A stretch of DNA of 24,992 nucleotides from CAMPJU01 sp046566095 (lineage in GTDB: Bacteria; Pseudomonadota; Gammaproteobacteria; Xanthomonadales; Xanthomonadaceae): assembly GCA_046566095.1 (NCBI GenBank), contig JBKHXI010000157.1:1-24992 (forward strand). Reading direction: 5' to 3'. A program made the translations under genes and the position numbers. The notes beneath the pieces are model-generated. The model saw only the letters and a program-made list of their open reading frames with translations, searched no databases and was not told the origin of the DNA. This document shows, in pieces, positions 13,334 through 22,460 of the stretch. Each line of letters begins with the position of its first letter. Position 1 is the first letter of the stretch.

Positions 13334-14359
13334 TCAAGCAAACTGCCGCAGGAAGCGCACGTCGTTGTCGAAGAAGCCGCGCAGGTCCTCGACCCCGTAG
13401 CGCAGCATCGCGAAGCGCTCCACGCCCAGCCCGAAGGCGAACCCGGTATGGCGCTCCGGATCGATGCCGACGTTGCGCAGCACGTTCGGGTGGACCATGC
13501 CGCAGCCGAGCACCTCCAGCCAGCGGGTGGAACCGTCCGCCTGCCGCCAGGCGATGTCGACCTCGGCCGAAGGCTCGGTGAAGGGGAAGTAGCTGGGCCG
13601 GAAGCGCATTTCGAAGTCGCGCTCGAAGAAGGCGCGCACGAATTCGGCCAGGGTGCCCTTGAGGTCGGCGAAGCTGGCGCGGTCGTCGACCAGCAGCCCC
13701 TCGACCTGGTGGAACATCGGGGTATGGGTCTGGTCGGAGTCGGAGCGGTAGACCTTGCCGGCGGCGATCATCCGCAGCGGCGGCCCGCCGCCGCCGGCGA
13801 CCAGGTCGCGCATGTAGCGCACCTGCACGCCCGAGGTATGGGTGCGCAGCAGCCGGGTGTCGCCGCCGCTCTTGTCGGACACGTAGAAGGTGTCGTGCAT
13901 CGCCCGCGCCGGATGGTGCGGCGGGAAGTTGAGCGCCTCGAAGTTGTGCCAGTCGTCCTCGATCTCGGGGCCGTCGGCCAGCTCGTAGCCGAGCCGGGCG
14001 AAGATGTCGACGATCCGCTCGAGCGTGCGGCTGACCGGGTGCAGCCCGCCGCGGCCGCCGTCGCGCCCGGGCAGGCTGACGTCGATCGATTCGCCGCCCA
14101 GGCGCGCCTGCAGCGCGGCCTCGTCGAGCGCGGCCTTGCGCGCGGCCAGGGCCTGCGCGATCCCGTCGCGGGCGCGGTTGATCGCCTCGCCCGCGGCCTT
14201 GCGCTGGTCGGCGGGCAGCGCGCCCAGCGACTTGAGCTGCGCGGTGACGCTGCCGTGCCTGCCCAGCAGCGCCACCCGCAGCGCCTCGAGCGCCTCGGGC
14301 GTGTCCGCCGCCTGGATGTCGGCCAGCGCCTGCTCCGTCAGTGATTCGGTTCCACTCAT
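13334..14359 (-). CDS. pheS: Phenylalanine-tRNA ligase alpha subunit
   Basis: 341 aa from MSGTESLTEQAL at 14359, after an AGGAAGG ribosome binding site; the longer open frame upstream is repeat-derived sequence. It has an N-terminal coiled coil (tRNA contact), then class II catalytic motifs: HPVSRTLERIVDIF, the NFPPHHPARAMHDTFYV region, motif 2 MRFRPSYFPFTEPSAEVDI and motif 3 GFAFGLGVERFAMLRYG. With PheT it forms the heterotetramer that aminoacylates tRNA-Phe. No phenylalanine-rich leader peptide (pheM) is seen in the 309-bp upstream gap, so regulation by classic pheM attenuation is unlikely. Confidence 0.98.
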   Translation of the reverse strand: MSGTESLTEQALADIQAADTPEALEALRVALLGRHGSVTAQLKSLGALPADQRKAAGEAINRARDGIAQALAARKAALDEAALQARLGGESIDVSLPGRDGGRGGLHPVSRTLERIVDIFARLGYELADGPEIEDDWHNFEALNFPPHHPARAMHDTFYVSDKSGGDTRLLRTHTSGVQVRYMRDLVAGGGGPPLRMIAAGKVYRSDSDQTHTPMFHQVEGLLVDDRASFADLKGTLAEFVRAFFERDFEMRFRPSYFPFTEPSAEVDIAWRQADGSTRWLEVLGCGMVHPNVLRNVGIDPERHTGFAFGLGVERFAMLRYGVEDLRGFFDNDVRFLRQFA

Positions 14360-14407
14360 TGGGCGGGCAACCTTCCTCTTGCAACTGAATCCGGACACGC
14401 CCGGACA

Positions 14408-14489
14408 TGTCGTCCCGAGCGCAGCGAGGGACCTGCTCCTGCCTGCAGGCGACCCTGGAAGCAGATCCCTCGCTTCGCTCGGGATGACA
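14408..14489. repeat. Large REP-like inverted repeat between rplT and pheS
   Basis: Left arm 14408-14437 and right arm 14460-14489 are near-perfect inverted copies built on TCCCGAGCGNAGCGAGGGA, separated by 22 bp. This motif is a dispersed element in many bacterial genomes. Three copies of CATCCGGG (14488, 14506, 14545) follow. The rest of the 309-bp gap holds only the two hairpins listed separately. Confidence 0.8.
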
Positions 14490-14587
14490 TCCGGGTATGC
14501 CATGGCATCCGGGCACGCCCAGGACATCCATAGCGGTGCCCTGACATCCGGGCCCCCTGCACCCGGCGAGGATATCCCCATAACGGA

Positions 14588-14617
14588 CATGGGGAAGGAC
14601 TTGCGCCCTTCCCCATG
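14588..14617 (-). terminator. Hairpin downstream of rplT (CATGGGGAAGG / CCTTCCCCATG)
   Basis: 11-bp perfect arms with an 8-nt loop, about 50 bp after the rplT stop and without a T-run. It may be a partial terminator or attenuator between rplT and pheS. Confidence 0.45.
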
Positions 14618-14631
14618 CGTGTACCGCGATG

Positions 14632-14660
14632 GCGGCCCCGCGCACGACGCGCGGGGCCGC
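14632..14660 (-). terminator. GC-rich hairpin right after rplT
   Basis: GCGGCCCCGCGC, loop ACGAC, GCGCGGGGCCGC: 12-bp perfect stem, 8 nt after the rplT stop. No T-run follows, so it may stabilise the mRNA 3' end rather than terminate fully. Confidence 0.5.
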
Positions 14661-14668
14661 GACATCCA

Positions 14669-15028
14669 TTACGCCGCGAGCGCGCCCTTCGCCTTCTCGG
14701 CCAGCGCCGCGAAGCCCTTCTCGTCGTGCACGGCGATGTCCGCCAGCACCTTGCGGTCCAGGGTGATGCCGGCCTTCATCAGGCCGTTCATGAAGCGGCT
14801 GTAGCTCATCCCGTTCATGCGCGCCGCCGCGTTGATGCGGGTGATCCACAGCGAGCGGAAGTTGCGCTTCTTCTGCTTGCGGCCGATGTAGGCGTACTGC
14901 AGCGCCTTGGTCACCGCCTGCTTGGCGACGCGGAATACCTTGCGACGGGCGTTGTAGTAGCCCTTCGCGGCCTTGAGCACCTTCTTGTGACGACGCCGGG
15001 CCGTCACGCCACGCTTGACTCGTGCCAT
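14669..15028 (-). CDS. rplT: 50S ribosomal protein L20
   Basis: 119 aa, full length. MARVKRGVTARRRHKKVLKA, then GYYNARRKVFRVAKQAV and RDRKKRNFRSLWITRIN-type sequence (here KQKKRNFRSLWITRINAAAR) are invariant L20 features. It binds 23S rRNA early in assembly of the large subunit. In E. coli L20 also represses translation of the rpmI-rplT mRNA; the leader upstream of rpmI could serve the same role here. It begins 13 nt after the rpmI stop. Confidence 0.99.
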   Translation of the reverse strand: MARVKRGVTARRRHKKVLKAAKGYYNARRKVFRVAKQAVTKALQYAYIGRKQKKRNFRSLWITRINAAARMNGMSYSRFMNGLMKAGITLDRKVLADIAVHDEKGFAALAEKAKGALAA

Positions 15029-15041
15029 GGTTCAGCCCTCC

Positions 15042-15239
15042 TCAGAGATAGGGAAGCATGCGGTCCAGGCGCCCGGCGTCTTCCGGGCGGACGTAGTTCG
15101 TCTGCCGCAGGTTGCGCTTGCGCTTGGTCGCCTTCTTCGTGAGGATGTGGCTGCGATTGGCGTGGCCGCACTTGTACTTGCCGGAAGCGGTCTTCCGGAA
15201 GCGCTTGGCCGCCGCCCGGTTGGTCTTGATCTTGGGCAT
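15042..15239 (-). CDS. rpmI: 50S ribosomal protein L35
   Basis: 65 aa from the ATG at 15239 (MPKIKTNRAAAKRFRKTASG), after an AAAGGA ribosome binding site; the frame is open further upstream but those residues do not belong to L35. KYKCGHANRSHILTKKATKR is typical. In most gammaproteobacteria infC and thrS precede this gene. Here purA lies upstream, with a separate promoter between. Confidence 0.99.
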   Translation of the reverse strand: MPKIKTNRAAAKRFRKTASGKYKCGHANRSHILTKKATKRKRNLRQTNYVRPEDAGRLDRMLPYL

Positions 15240-15403
15240 TGCTGGGTCCTTTCGGGGTCTGGTCACTGGCCGGGCGGTGGCGGTCGCCACGCTTTCCTTC
15301 CTGCCCGGTCCGGTCGCAAGTCGTTGATCCCGAAGCGATCCTCCGGCAATCCCCGACGGTTCCTCGCGGCTGCTGGCAGCCGCCCCGGCGCACCGGGCCG
15401 GCC

Positions 15404-15432
15404 ATTATGCCGGGCCGGCCGGGCGCGTGCAA
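15404..15432 (-). promoter_or_regulatory. Sigma-70-like promoter for rpmI-rplT
   Basis: Minus-strand TTGCAC (15427-15432), 17 bp, CATAAT (15404-15409). The predicted transcript start is near 15397, giving a leader of about 158 nt before rpmI. It may replace the promoters normally located in thrS/infC. The leader could hold an L20 autoregulatory site; I did not model it. Confidence 0.6.
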
Positions 15433-15477
15433 TGTTTCCCTTGCGAATCAGGCGGCTACGGGCCCCGATCCGGGCCG

Positions 15478-15492
15478 GCGCCGGACCGGCGC
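15478..15492. terminator. GC-rich palindrome after purA
   Basis: GCGCCGG A CCGGCGC, within a larger GGGGCC/GGCCCC-flanked region, just past the purA stop. There is no T-run. Possible purA terminator. Confidence 0.35.
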
Positions 15493-15501
15493 AGGCCCCG
15501 G

Positions 15502-16794
<1,293 letters not shown>

Positions 16795-16814
16795 GGCCTC
16801 TCTCCTGCAGGTTT

Positions 16815-16890
16815 CGTAGGAGCGCCCCTTGGCCGCGACCGATGGATCGCGATTCGAGAGGGGCCATCGCGGCCAAGGGCCGCTCCTACG
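16815..16890. repeat. GTAGGAGC-type REP doublet upstream of purA
   Basis: Left arm 16815-16838 (GTAGGAGCG...CTTGGCCGCGA) and right arm 16867-16890 are inverted near-copies around a 28-bp spacer. The GTAG head is typical of REPs mobilised by RAYT (TnpA-REP) enzymes, which are common in this family. Confidence 0.75.
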
Positions 16891-16901
16891 GGCAATCACG
16901 G

Positions 16902-16949
16902 AAAAAGCCGGGGGCCACGCGCGTGCGGCGCGGGGCCCTTCCGGCTTTT
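16902..16949. terminator. Bidirectional terminator between DUF2065 gene and purA
   Basis: AAAAGCCGG (16903-16911) and CCGGCTTTT (16941-16949) are the ends of a long GC-rich stem with GGGCC/GGCCC inside, with A and T runs at either end. It ends the hfl transcript. Confidence 0.8.
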
Positions 16950-17052
16950 GTGCATTATCCGGGTTTCGGGGCCGCACGGCCAGTACCGCTACGCGGGGTC
17001 GCGCGGATGGAACCGGACCCGATCCCGGCAAGCGCCGGCAGCGCCCTGGACT

Positions 17053-17241
17053 TCAGAAGCGGCGGACCAGCCACAACGCCGCCAGGCCGGCGGCCATCAC
17101 GATCCCGCCGATCCGCCGCACCTGCGCGTCCGGCATCGCCAGCAGCTGCTCGGCGGCGCGCTTCCAGCCGCCGGGCGCGGCGAACAGGAACAGGCCCTCG
17201 ATCACCGCCACCAGGCACAGCGCCGCCCACAGGTCGGCCAT
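17053..17241 (-). CDS. DUF2065 small membrane protein, 62 aa
   Basis: MADLWAALCLVAVIEGLFLF then APGGWKRAAEQLLAMPDAQV and a second hydrophobic segment GGIVMAAGLAALWLVRR give two transmembrane helices, matching the DUF2065 (YjeT-type) family that follows hflC in many proteobacteria. The start overlaps the hflC stop by one base (TGATG), so it is translationally coupled. Its function is unknown; the constant linkage suggests an accessory to HflKC. Confidence 0.92.
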   Translation of the reverse strand: MADLWAALCLVAVIEGLFLFAAPGGWKRAAEQLLAMPDAQVRRIGGIVMAAGLAALWLVRRF

Positions 17242-18104
17242 CAGCGGTCGCGCTCGAGGTACTGCAGGAACGGATCGTCGCGGTCGAGCACGATCACCGC
17301 GTCGCCGTCGGCGAACGCCGCGCGGTAGGCCTGCAGGCTGCGGTGGAAGGCGAAGAACGCGGGATCGCTGCCGTAGGCCTCGGCGTAGATGGCGGCGGCC
17401 TCGGCGTCGCCTTCGCCGCGCAGCTGCTGCGCGTCGCGCTCGGCCTCGGCCAGCAGCACCGTCTGGTCGCGGTCGCCCTGGGCGCGGATGGTGCGCGCCT
17501 GCTCCTCGCCCTCGGCGCGCAGGGCGCTGGCGACCTGGCGGCGCTGCGCGCTCATGCGCTGGTAGACCTGGGTGATCACGTCGCTGTCGGTCGGCAGGTC
17601 GATCTGCTTGATCCGCAGGTCGACGATGCGCACGCCGACGGTCGCCGCGCCGGAGTTGATCGCGTCCAGCTGGGCCCGGATCAGCTCCGAGCGGTCGCCG
17701 GACACGGCCTGGGAAAGCGTGCGCGAGTTGATCTCGTTGCGCAGCGCGTCCTTGATGATCGGCGCCAGGCGCTGCACCGCCACGTTCTCGTCGCCGCCGG
17801 TGGCGCGGAAGAACGCCAGCGGGTCGGCGATCATGCCCAGCGCGAAGAAGTCCACGCTCACGTCCTTGCGCTCGGAGGTGAGGTAGCGCTCGGGTTCGGC
17901 CGGCAGCACCTGCAGGCGCCGGTCGAACACGCGCACGGTCTCCAGCAGCGGCCACTTGAAGTGCAGGCCCGGGCCGATGTCGGCGCGTTCGATGCGGCCG
18001 AGCTTGAGCACGATCGCGGTCTGGCCCTCCCGCACCACGTAGGTGGCGCCCATCAGCGCCAGCATCGCGGCGACGACGGCCGCGACGATCACGGTATGTC
18101 TCAT
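17241..18104 (-). CDS. hflC: FtsH protease modulator HflC
   Basis: 287 aa from the ATG at 18104, overlapping the hflK stop as ATGA. One N-terminal transmembrane helix (TVIVAAVVAAMLALMGATYV), then an SPFH/prohibitin domain (REGQTAIVLKLGRIERADIG, HFKWPLLETVRVFDRRLQVL), followed by a coiled coil rich in Ala/Glu/Arg (RAEGEEQARTIRAQGDRDQT). HflC with HflK forms a large periplasm-facing cage around FtsH and modulates degradation of membrane proteins. Confidence 0.97.
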   Translation of the reverse strand: MRHTVIVAAVVAAMLALMGATYVVREGQTAIVLKLGRIERADIGPGLHFKWPLLETVRVFDRRLQVLPAEPERYLTSERKDVSVDFFALGMIADPLAFFRATGGDENVAVQRLAPIIKDALRNEINSRTLSQAVSGDRSELIRAQLDAINSGAATVGVRIVDLRIKQIDLPTDSDVITQVYQRMSAQRRQVASALRAEGEEQARTIRAQGDRDQTVLLAEAERDAQQLRGEGDAEAAAIYAEAYGSDPAFFAFHRSLQAYRAAFADGDAVIVLDRDDPFLQYLERDR

Positions 18105-19243
18105 CGCACGCCCTCCCCGTTGCGCGGTTGCCGCGTCGGCCGCGGGCTGGCGCCGGCGGCGTTGCCCTCGAGCGCGGGCGAGACGACCTCCGGGGTCAGC
18201 AGCGGCTGCGCGGGCGCCGGGCTGGCGGCGCCCGCGGCCGTGCCGCGGCCGGCCATCGGCACGTAGATCAGCTGCCGCGAGTCGCCGCCGACCACCTTGC
18301 GGTTTTCGGCCAGCACCTCCTGCACGGTCTCCAGCCACAGGCGCTTGCGGGTGACCTCGGGCGCGTCGCGGTACTCCGACAGCAGCAGCGTGAAGCGGCG
18401 CGCGTCGCCCTCGGCCCGCGCGACCGCCGCCTGCTTGTAGCCCTCGGCCACGGTGCGGGTGCGCGACGCGGCGCCGCGCGCCTCAGGCACCACCTTGGCG
18501 GCGTAGGCCCGCGCCTCGCTGATCAGGCGCTCGCGTTCCTGCTGGGCGCTGTTGACGTCGTCGAAGGCGGGCTTGACCTCGTCCGGCGGGCGCGCGTTGG
18601 GCAGGTTGAGCTCGGTGACCCGGAGCCCGGTGCGGTAGGCGTCGAGCGAGGCCTGCAACTGGTCGCGCGCGGACACGCTCAGCGCGCCGCGGGCGCCCAG
18701 GACCGTGTCGAGGTCGGAGCGGCCGACCTGCTCGCGCACGGTCGACAGTGCCGCCTGCTGCAGCACCTGGTCGGCGTCGCGGGTGCCGAACAGGTACAGG
18801 TGCGGGTCGCCGACCTGGTACTGGACGTTGATCTCGACGCGCACGATGTTCTCGTCGCTGGTCAGGACCGGCACGGTGTCGCTGAAGGTGCGGATCTGGG
18901 TCGCGTTGACCTTGATCACCCGCTCGACCGGCCACGGCCACTTGAAGTTGGGGCCCGGCTGCATCACCCGCACCGAATGGCCGAAGCGCAGCACCACGCC
19001 GCGCTGCTGCTCGGCGATCAGCACGAAGCTGCTGAAGGCCAGCCACAGCGCCAGCAGGATCCACAGCCAGCGCAGCGGGCCGCCGGCGCCGCCGTCGAAC
19101 ATTCCGCGCAGGCGGCCCAGGTAGCGCTCGAAGCCGCCGCCACCGCCGCCGGGCACCACCCGCGGCTTCCAGGGGCCGCGGCCGTTGCCGTCCTTGCCGG
19201 GGCCGCCCTTCGGGCCGCCGCTACCGGGTGTGTTCCAGGCCAT
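18101..19243 (-). CDS. hflK: FtsH protease modulator HflK
   Basis: 380 aa. The cytoplasmic N-terminus is Gly/Pro-rich (GPKGGPGKDGNGRG), one transmembrane helix follows at about 58-77 (LRWLWILLALWLAFSSFVLI), then an SPFH domain (EQQRGVVLRFGHSVRVMQPG, NFKWPWPVERVIKVN) and a coiled coil. The C-terminal 40 residues are Ala/Pro-rich and variable. The ribosome binding site GGAGC precedes the start. Partner of HflC in control of FtsH. Confidence 0.97.
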   Translation of the reverse strand: MAWNTPGSGGPKGGPGKDGNGRGPWKPRVVPGGGGGGFERYLGRLRGMFDGGAGGPLRWLWILLALWLAFSSFVLIAEQQRGVVLRFGHSVRVMQPGPNFKWPWPVERVIKVNATQIRTFSDTVPVLTSDENIVRVEINVQYQVGDPHLYLFGTRDADQVLQQAALSTVREQVGRSDLDTVLGARGALSVSARDQLQASLDAYRTGLRVTELNLPNARPPDEVKPAFDDVNSAQQERERLISEARAYAAKVVPEARGAASRTRTVAEGYKQAAVARAEGDARRFTLLLSEYRDAPEVTRKRLWLETVQEVLAENRKVVGGDSRQLIYVPMAGRGTAAGAASPAPAQPLLTPEVVSPALEGNAAGASPRPTRQPRNGEGVR

Positions 19244-19354
19244 GCCTGCTCCAGTCGAGGGGATGTCGCCCGCGACGCGGGCCTCGCGGCGCGCCGGGCC
19301 ACGGGGCGGCGCGCGTTCGAGCGGTCGATTCTAAACGAGGATGCCGGGCCGCGG

Positions 19355-20683
19355 TCAGGCGCCGGCCGCGGCGGCGGCCAGCAGCGGCGCCAGCGGCGCG
19401 CCGTAGTCCTGCGCCGCCAGGCGCCGGGCCTCGGCCTCGGCCAGGTCCAGGTTCATGCGCCAGCCGCCGTGTTCGTCGTGCGACTCGGCGCGCACCGCGC
19501 CGAGCTGGTGCAGGCGCGCGCGCAAGCGCCCGTCGCCGCTGCCCAGGCGCAGCTCGCCGGCGATCCGGCGCAGGCCCAGGCGCGCGCCCAGCGCCGCGCG
19601 CAGCAGCTCCAGGCCCAGCCCGTCCCGGGCCGAGATCCAGACCTGCTCGCGGATCGACTGGCCGAGCCCGGCGGCGGCGGCCGCCTCGGCGCCCTGGTGC
19701 CGCGGCGCGGCGCCCTCGATGCGGTCGATCTTGTTGTGGACCAGCAGCTGCGGGAGGTCGCCCGCCCCCACTTCCGCCAGCACCGCGTCGACCTGGGCGA
19801 TGCGCTCCTCGCGCAAGGGGTCTGCGGCGTCGATCACGTGCAGCAGCAGGTCGGCGTCGCGGGCCTCGCCCAGGGTCGAGCGGAACGCGGCGACCAGTTC
19901 GTGCGGCAGGTCGCGGACGAAGCCGACGGTGTCGGCCAGCATCGCGTCGCCGGTGGGCAGCGCGATCCGGCGCACGGTCGGGTCGAGGGTGGCGAACAGC
20001 TGGTCGGCGGCGTAGGCGTCGGCGCCGGTCAGGGCGTTGAACAGGGTCGACTTGCCGGCGTTGGTGTAGCCGACCAGGGCCACCCGCGGCAGCTCGCTGC
20101 GCAGCCGCGCGCGGCGCATCTGGCCGCGCTGGACCTCGACCTTCTCCAGCCGCTTCTGCAGCTGGTCGACGCGCTTCTGCAGCAGCCGGCGGTCGGTTTC
20201 CAGCTGGGTCTCGCCCGGGCCGCGCAGGCCGATCGCGCCGCCGCGCTGGCGCTCCAGGTGGGTCCAGCCGCGCACCAGCCGGGTGGCCATGTGCCGCAGC
20301 TGGGCCAGCTCGACCTGCAGCTTGCCCTCGTGGCTGCGCGCGCGCATCGCGAAGATGTCCAGGATCAGGCCGGTGCGGTCGACCACGCGCCGCTCCAGCG
20401 CCTTCTCCAGGTTGCGCTCCTGGACCGGGCTGAGGTGGTGGTTGACCAGCACCAGGTCGGCGCCGGTGGCTTCGCAGGCCGCACGCACTTCCTCGAGCTT
20501 GCCCGAGCCGATCAGCGTGGCCGGGCTGGGCTTGTCGATGCGCGCGGTGAGCAGCGCGGCCACGGTGGCGCCGGCCGAGCGCGCGAGGTCGCCGAACTCC
20601 TCCACCAGCCCGGCGTCGGGCGGACCGCCGGCATGCGGCTGGATCAGCAGCGCGTTTTCGCCCTTGCGGGAACGTTCGAACAT
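19355..20683 (-). CDS. hflX: GTPase HflX (ribosome-rescue GTPase)
   Basis: 442 aa from MFERSRKGENALLIQPH at 20683; a TTG six codons upstream is a less likely start. The N-terminal HflX domain has DLVLVNHHLSPVQERNLEKA, then a coiled coil and RRGGAIGLRGPGETQLETDR. The G domain has GYTNAGKST near residue 210, DTVGFVRDLPHELV and NKID. HflX splits stalled or heat-damaged 70S ribosomes. It lies 133 bp after hfq and 111 bp before hflK, in the usual hfq-hflX-hflKC order. Confidence 0.97.
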   Translation of the reverse strand: MFERSRKGENALLIQPHAGGPPDAGLVEEFGDLARSAGATVAALLTARIDKPSPATLIGSGKLEEVRAACEATGADLVLVNHHLSPVQERNLEKALERRVVDRTGLILDIFAMRARSHEGKLQVELAQLRHMATRLVRGWTHLERQRGGAIGLRGPGETQLETDRRLLQKRVDQLQKRLEKVEVQRGQMRRARLRSELPRVALVGYTNAGKSTLFNALTGADAYAADQLFATLDPTVRRIALPTGDAMLADTVGFVRDLPHELVAAFRSTLGEARDADLLLHVIDAADPLREERIAQVDAVLAEVGAGDLPQLLVHNKIDRIEGAAPRHQGAEAAAAAGLGQSIREQVWISARDGLGLELLRAALGARLGLRRIAGELRLGSGDGRLRARLHQLGAVRAESHDEHGGWRMNLDLAEAEARRLAAQDYGAPLAPLLAAAAAGA

Positions 20684-20816
20684 CCGGCGGTTCCACTCCA
20701 ACCCGGCATCGGGTAAACCACTTCAATGGGGGTGGCGTCCGGGCCATTCAAGCCGATACCCGGCACCGGCCTGCGACAAAGCCTGCAGGCGGGGGCGAGG
20801 CGCCGGCGGGTGCGGT

Positions 20817-21122
20817 TCAGTCGGCGTCGTCGTCGCCTGCGCCCTCGTCCTTTTCCTGGCCGTTGCCGTTGCCGTTCTCCGGCGCCGGCTGCACGTAGCC
20901 GCCGCCCGGGCCGACGCGGACGTTGCGCGCCGGGACCACGGTCGAGATCGCGTGCTTGTAGACCATCTGGCTGACGGTATTGCGCAGCAGGACCACGAAC
21001 TGGTCGAAGGACTCGATCGTGCCCTGCAGCTTGATGCCGTTGACCAGGTAGATCGAGACCGGGACGCGCTCGCGGCGCAGCGCGTTCAGGAACGGGTCCT
21101 GCAAGGATTGCCCCTTGGACAT
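20817..21122 (-). CDS. hfq: RNA chaperone Hfq
   Basis: 101 aa. The Sm1 core (QSLQDPFLNALRRERVPVSI, YLVNGIKLQGTIESFDQFVV) and Sm2 (YKHAISTVVPAR) are complete, with a longer C-terminal tail rich in Gly/Asn, then acidic (EKDEGAGDDDAD). A GGGGAA ribosome binding site precedes the ATG. Hfq forms a hexamer that pairs small RNAs with mRNAs. The acidic tip is the type thought to mimic RNA and release it from the core. Confidence 0.99.
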   Translation of the reverse strand: MSKGQSLQDPFLNALRRERVPVSIYLVNGIKLQGTIESFDQFVVLLRNTVSQMVYKHAISTVVPARNVRVGPGGGYVQPAPENGNGNGQEKDEGAGDDDAD

Positions 21123-21226
21123 TGGTGTTTCCCCAACTTGTCTTGCGTTGTTGTCGTGGCGGTGCGCCCCAAGCCCCCGGCCGCAACCGCATCGCCCGAC
21201 CCGCTCCCCGCGGCGGCGACGGTCCG

Positions 21227-21232
21227 ATGGTA
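21227..21232 (-). promoter_or_regulatory. Possible extended -10 box for hfq
   Basis: Minus-strand TGTGTACCAT gives TACCAT, preceded by TG at the extended -10 position, about 105 bp before hfq. No -35 box is convincing. The gap from 21123 to 21365 is otherwise empty except for one REP copy. Confidence 0.3.
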
Positions 21233-21301
21233 CACAAATCCGGCGCCCCGCCCACGGTGCGAACGCAGCATCCGCACATCGTTCCCGCGTGCGGGTGGGC
21301 T

Positions 21302-21325
21302 GGTCGCAGCTTACGCAGCTCCTAC
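21302..21325 (-). repeat. GTAGGAGCTGCG-type REP, single copy
   Basis: The minus strand reads GTAGGAGCTGCGTAAGCTGC followed by GACC, in the miaA-hfq gap. It matches the copy at 22396-22419 at most positions. Confidence 0.65.
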
Positions 21326-21365
21326 AGCCTCCGGCCGGTTCGTGGAGGTCGGGCCTGACCCCCTC

Positions 21366-22433
21366 CTACAGGGAGGTCGGGAGGAACAGGGCCACGGCGC
21401 GTTCGAGCTCGCTGCGGTCCGTGGCGGGGTCGAACCAGCGCGCGTCCAGTTCGCCGCGCAGCCAGGTCGACTGGCGCTTGGCGAGCTGGCGGGTGGCGGC
21501 GATCGCCCGGGCGCGGAAGGTCGCCGCGTCGCAGGCGCCGTCCAGGTGTTCCCAGGCCTGGCGGTAGCCGACCGCGCGCAGCGCCGGCAGGTCCAGCGGG
21601 CGCGGATGCGCGGCCAGTTCCGGCAGCGCGCGCAGGCGCCGGACCTCGTCGAGGAAGCCGGCGGCGAGCATCGCGTCGAAGCGGCGCTCGATCCGCGCGT
21701 GCAGCACCGAACGGTCGGCCGGGGCGATCACCAGCTTGAGCACCCGCAGCGGCAGGCGTTCGCGGGCAGGCGCGCGCCGCCATTGGCTGATCGCGCGGCC
21801 GCTGAGCCGATGCACTTCGAGCGCGCGCTGGATCCGCTGGGCGTCGGTGCGATGGATCCGGGCCGCGGCTTCCGGATCCAGCGCCGCCAGTTCCGCATGC
21901 AGCGCCGCCCAGCCGCGCGCGCCGGCCTCGGCCGCCAGCCGCGCGCGCAGCTGCGGATCGGCCGCGGGCATCGGCGCCAGCCCGCGCAGCAGGGCGCGGA
22001 AGTACAGGCCGGTGCCGCCGGCGAGGATCGGCAGCCGGCCGCGGGCGAGGATGCCGTCGATCGCGGCGCGCGCATCGACGGCGAATTCCGCCGCCGAATA
22101 GGCCTGCCACGGCGCGCGCAGGTCGAGCATGTGGTGCGGCACCCCGCCGCGCTCGGCCGCCGTCGGCTTGGCCGCGCCGATGTCCAGGCCGCGGTAGACC
22201 AGCGCCGAGTCGACGCTGACCACCTCCCCGCCCAGCCGCCGCGCCCATTCCACCGCCAGCCCGGTCTTGCCCGAGGCGGTCGGCCCCATCAGCGCGATCG
22301 CCGGCGCACGCGCGTCGCCCCGATCCCCGCCGCGGTCCTCCGCGGCGCCGGTGTCGCCGGCACGCGCATCGGCCGGGCCCCGGGCCCCGGGGCCCGTGGG
22401 AGCTGCGTCAGCTGCGGCCCTGCGCCCGACCAT
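21366..22433 (-). CDS. miaA: tRNA dimethylallyltransferase
   Basis: 355 aa. P-loop MGPTASGKTGLA, then VVSVDSALVYRGLDIGAAKP, HHMLDLRAPWQAYSAAEF, GGTGLYFRALLRGL and the C-terminal LAKRQSTWLRGELDARWFDP are MiaA signatures. It adds the dimethylallyl group to A37 of tRNAs reading UNN codons. The first 48 residues before the P-loop are an unusual Ala/Gly/Asp-rich extension, part of which (residues 6-13) is encoded by a REP-like repeat. No start codon other than the ATG at 22433 occurs before M49, so the extension is either real or the annotated start is wrong. Confidence 0.95.
   Translation of the reverse strand: MVGRRAAADAAPTGPGARGPADARAGDTGAAEDRGGDRGDARAPAIALMGPTASGKTGLAVEWARRLGGEVVSVDSALVYRGLDIGAAKPTAAERGGVPHHMLDLRAPWQAYSAAEFAVDARAAIDGILARGRLPILAGGTGLYFRALLRGLAPMPAADPQLRARLAAEAGARGWAALHAELAALDPEAAARIHRTDAQRIQRALEVHRLSGRAISQWRRAPARERLPLRVLKLVIAPADRSVLHARIERRFDAMLAAGFLDEVRRLRALPELAAHPRPLDLPALRAVGYRQAWEHLDGACDAATFRARAIAATRQLAKRQSTWLRGELDARWFDPATDRSELERAVALFLPTSL
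22396..22419 (+). repeat. GTGGGAGCTGCG-type REP inside the 5' end of miaA
   Basis: The plus strand reads GTGGGAGCTGCGTCAGCTGC then GGCC, a close relative of the copy at 21302-21325 in the opposite orientation. It overlaps codons 6-13 of the miaA frame. Confidence 0.6.
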
Positions 22434-22460
22434 CGCGAACCGCCCCGCGGTCCCGCGCCC

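Noticed and set aside
14360..14668. pheM-like attenuator leader upstream of pheS
   Set aside because: No short frame with a run of Phe codons is present; hairpins lack T-runs.
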